Shown here: piece by piece, positions 61,472-64,000 of the stretch
Numbering within the stretch: position 1 is the stretch's first letter
How the letters are laid out: every line of letters starts with the position of its first letter
Assembly (NCBI RefSeq): GCF_003313325.1
Contig: NZ_QMHQ01000001.1
Location: 496,001 to 560,000 of the forward strand
Reading direction: 5' to 3'
Source: Pedobacter namyangjuensis
Lineage (GTDB): Bacteria > Bacteroidota > Bacteroidia > Sphingobacteriales > Sphingobacteriaceae
Length of the DNA stretch: 64,000 nt
Position numbers and translations under genes: made by a program
The notes under the pieces: generated by a model
Database searches by the model: none
Told to the model about the DNA's origin: nothing
What the model saw: the letters and a program-made list of their open reading frames with translations, nothing else

Positions 61472-64000
61472 TTAGAATCCGTAACGCAATCCAACTTGAA
61501 TCTGCCATGGATTTCCTGATGGATTTACCACTCCAGCATTATTTACACGATAGTTAAATTGTCTGTTGGTAGTATCGTAGTTTGGTACAACTAATGCAGG
61601 ATTTGCATTTGGTACACCTAATCCGTAAAGCGCTTGCGTGCCTAAGGTTTCGGTTACGCCCCATTTCTTGCTCAGCAAGTTTGCGAAGTTAAATACATCG
61701 GCAGAAATTTCGATATTATGTCTTTTGTTGAAGTTAAACTTTTTGCTTACTCTTAAATCAACCTGACCAAAGAAATTGTTGATACCGCCATTACGCTCAG
61801 CAAAAGTTCCTTCATATTTCAAGATGTAATCTTTAACGCTTTGGCTAACGTTAGGGTTATCTAACAATGCTTGTAAGCCTGTACGTATACGCTCTGGTAC
61901 ATTTGGGTTGTTTCTGTCGAACACGTACGCTAAATCGTTTGTTGCAACAAAATCACCGTTGTTGTTAGCTCCAGATAATAAGCTATATCTGGTACCACCC
62001 ATACCTGAATATTTGAAACCGATTTTTACACCGTAAAATGTTGGTAATGTTCCATAAATAACTACTTTATGACGGAACTGACCATTTGAATAGTTGATAT
62101 TACTTAGGTCACGAGGATCATCAACTACTGGTAAAGAAAGTGTTGCAGAGTTTGCTACGTTACCATTAAATGAAGTGTTGTCTTTTGTGTCGTTCCAAGT
62201 GTAACTTGCAGAGATTTCACCATCTCTAAAATATTGCCAAGTACCATCCACTACTACTGCAAACTGGTTTACTTTACCCTTGCTGTTTAATTCTAACACA
62301 CGACCAAACTGGTTGGTTAAACGACCTGTTTTCCAATCGGCTACGCCATTTGAACCAATAGCCGGTACAAATACACCTCTGTTTCCTTCATTTGCTAAAG
62401 TAAAATAAGGATTAGCAGCCATGTTTCTGTCTACGTACATGTAGTTATTGCGAGCTAGCGTTGCGTAACCTGTAATACCGACACGTAATTTCTCGTTAAT
62501 TAACTTGCTGTAAGATAAGTTGGCTTTGTAAACTACCGGAATCTTTGCGTCTTCTGCGTAAGTATTAATGGTAGGAACTTGCAATGCTGGTAAAGATGGT
62601 GTTGCTACAGTTCCATTTCTATAACCAATAAAATCTGGAGTAGGAACATTAGCGCCCGTAACATCAAGTGTTGCAAAATGTTTACCATCAAAAGTTAAGT
62701 TATTAATGGTTACATAATTGTTTACATCAGAACCAAAAATACCTGCTCCGAAACGTAAATAATCTGTGTTTTTCTCGTTAATATTCCAATCAAATTGGAT
62801 ACGAGGTTGTAATACCAATTGACTTAGCTCGTGGTCTGTTCTTACCCCAATTGCGTTAAATAACTCTTGGTTAAGTGGCGATTTTGGATAACTGCTATAA
62901 TCTAAACGTAAACCACCGGTAAAGTCTAAACCAGTAGCCAGCTTGGTTTGCATTTGTCCGTAAACAGCTGTATTCCAAATGTTGGCTCTTACACTTGGGT
63001 CTTCCATCAAAGGAACTTCCCTGTAATATAAATTGGGAATTAGGTTATTGAAGTTCTGCAAAGCTGTTTGTACATTGTTAGCGGTTGCCGTACCAGAGTT
63101 TGTAAATTCAAATCTTCCATTTACTTCACTACCATATAATGATAAAGCATTGGTGTACATCGCATCAAAACCAAAAGTATATTTGATTTTGTCGGTATTG
63201 TAGTAGAAATTGTTAACTAATTGCAATACGTTATTGGTAAAAGTCTCTTGCCCAAAACGGTGACCACCAATTTGCATAGCTGTACTACCTGTGCCACCAT
63301 TTGTAAAGTTTGATACTACGTTTCTAACAATAGCTCTCGGCAACGCTGCAGGTAACAAGTCGTTTTGTGTACTCGCTTGGTAAGTGTACAAATGTTGTAA
63401 TTTCAACTCGTTGGTAATTTTACTGCTAATCGTCGAACGCAACGTTGCTAACAAACTATTGTCAACGTTTTTATCGTTACCATAACTCTCAAAAAAGTTA
63501 ATAGCTGTGTTATCTGCTAAACCAAGCGGGTTTCTGTCGTTGGTGTAATTGTTACGAACGGTTAATAAGTTCTTTTCATCTATTTGCCAATCTAAACGAG
63601 CAAATGCAGCGTCAGAGCCTCTTTTCTTATCGAATGATCCGTACTGATCTGTGTTAGACACACCGTATTTTGTACGAGCAATGCTTAAAAATTCTCCTAG
63701 TGTAGCATTTGTTGTATTAAATCTCGCTTCGTCAGCTGGCGATTGAATGTCGGCAATAATTAACGGACGAGCATCTCTTTGATGATCCCAACCTACAAAA
63801 TAATGCAATTTGTCCTTAATAATTGGACCACCCAATGTAAAACCATATTGGCTTGTAGAGAAATCATTTTGACGTTTATTGCCTCTAATATCGTTAGGGC
63901 TTGATAACCAATCTGCACGCGTGTAGCCGAATGCGCTACCCGTGATTTCGTTTGTACCAGCTTTGGTTACTGCACTAATTGTACCACCGCCGGCTCTGCC
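61472..64000 (-). CDS. Oar-like TonB-dependent receptor, N-terminus cut by window edge
   Basis: The frame is open to the right edge, so the N-terminal signal, carboxypeptidase-regulatory domain and part of the plug are missing. What remains (843 codons plus stop) starts in the plug: GRAGGGTISAVTKAGTNEITGSAFGYTRADW is the Oar-family signature, followed by GGPIIKDKLHYFVGWD. The barrel contains many paired aromatic strands and ends WQIQVGLRYGF, with the terminal Phe used for outer-membrane insertion. Oar-like receptors import or display unknown, often peptide-like, substrates. Neighbouring secreted amidohydrolases might act on the same material. Confidence 0.92.
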   Translation of the reverse strand, partial: GRAGGGTISAVTKAGTNEITGSAFGYTRADWLSSPNDIRGNKRQNDFSTSQYGFTLGGPIIKDKLHYFVGWDHQRDARPLIIADIQSPADEARFNTTNATLGEFLSIARTKYGVSNTDQYGSFDKKRGSDAAFARLDWQIDEKNLLTVRNNYTNDRNPLGLADNTAINFFESYGNDKNVDNSLLATLRSTISSKITNELKLQHLYTYQASTQNDLLPAALPRAIVRNVVSNFTNGGTGSTAMQIGGHRFGQETFTNNVLQLVNNFYYNTDKIKYTFGFDAMYTNALSLYGSEVNGRFEFTNSGTATANNVQTALQNFNNLIPNLYYREVPLMEDPSVRANIWNTAVYGQMQTKLATGLDFTGGLRLDYSSYPKSPLNQELFNAIGVRTDHELSQLVLQPRIQFDWNINEKNTDYLRFGAGIFGSDVNNYVTINNLTFDGKHFATLDVTGANVPTPDFIGYRNGTVATPSLPALQVPTINTYAEDAKIPVVYKANLSYSKLINEKLRVGITGYATLARNNYMYVDRNMAANPYFTLANEGNRGVFVPAIGSNGVADWKTGRLTNQFGRVLELNSKGKVNQFAVVVDGTWQYFRDGEISASYTWNDTKDNTSFNGNVANSATLSLPVVDDPRDLSNINYSNGQFRHKVVIYGTLPTFYGVKIGFKYSGMGGTRYSLLSGANNNGDFVATNDLAYVFDRNNPNVPERIRTGLQALLDNPNVSQSVKDYILKYEGTFAERNGGINNFFGQVDLRVSKKFNFNKRHNIEISADVFNFANLLSKKWGVTETLGTQALYGLGVPNANPALVVPNYDTTNRQFNYRVNNAGVVNPSGNPWQIQVGLRYGF

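Overview
The window comes from an AT-rich Bacteroidota chromosome, most likely Sphingobacteriaceae and close to Pedobacter. This rests on several signs: Bacteroidota-type promoters (TTG or TTTG, about 21 bp, then TAnnTTTG), few Shine-Dalgarno sites, two large TonB-dependent receptors, a type IX secretion (T9SS) adhesin with its PorP/SprF partner, GH92 and GH3 glycosidases, paired LemA/DUF3137 genes, and the 29-residue Lys/Arg-rich COX24-type ribosomal protein of this phylum. No organism name can be proved from the sequence alone.

Layout. 1-6.7 kb: truncated O-antigen ligase (-), then nagA, pyrH, a nonsense-interrupted carboxypeptidase-regulatory-domain gene, frr and an MsbA-like ABC exporter (+). 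7.1-11.7 kb: small membrane protein, MFS transporter, and a TonB-dependent receptor under an enlarged TPP riboswitch. 11.9-18.6 kb: a 1903-residue T9SS adhesin carrying ten 89-residue repeats, followed by its PorP/SprF gene. 18.6-21 kb: NadR-like kinase and PnuC-family transporter (-), lipoprotein and a small secreted protein. 21-24 kb: carB. 24.5-31.5 kb (-): DUF3137/LemA, DUF4920, radA, RNase G, COX24-type protein, TPR protein, HU. 31.7-34.5 kb: mutY-ssb and small proteins. 34.7-42.4 kb: outer-membrane barrel, GH3, TPR lipoprotein, GH92, thioredoxin, TatD, tcdA. 42.5-48.7 kb: AddA/AddB-like helicase-nuclease pair. 48.9-55.1 kb: GNAT, VOC protein, pdhB, alpha/beta hydrolase, tex. 55.2-56.3 kb: Lrp/AsnC regulator divergent from two unusual tRNA-like genes. 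56.7-64 kb (-): two amidohydrolase-family genes and an Oar-like TonB receptor cut by the window edge.

How genes work together. The riboswitch-controlled receptor, with the PnuC-type permease and NadR-like kinase nearby, could form a thiamine (or nicotinamide riboside) uptake and trapping route. The adhesin and PorP/SprF genes form a T9SS cell-surface module. The AddA/AddB-like pair, RadA, MutY and SSB are DNA repair functions. The GH3, GH92, TPR lipoprotein and NagA genes belong to glycan and amino-sugar turnover.

The most unusual element is the pair of tRNA-like genes at 55.84-56.19 kb. Both have perfect 7-bp acceptor stems, canonical T-arms, a Leu/Ser-type D-arm, a GTC-containing anticodon loop and greatly enlarged, structurally covarying variable arms (41 and 72 nt). 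They have their own promoter, a boxA-like leader and a terminator. Intergenic DNA also holds at least three families of short dispersed palindromic repeats, one of which has entered the coding sequence of tex.
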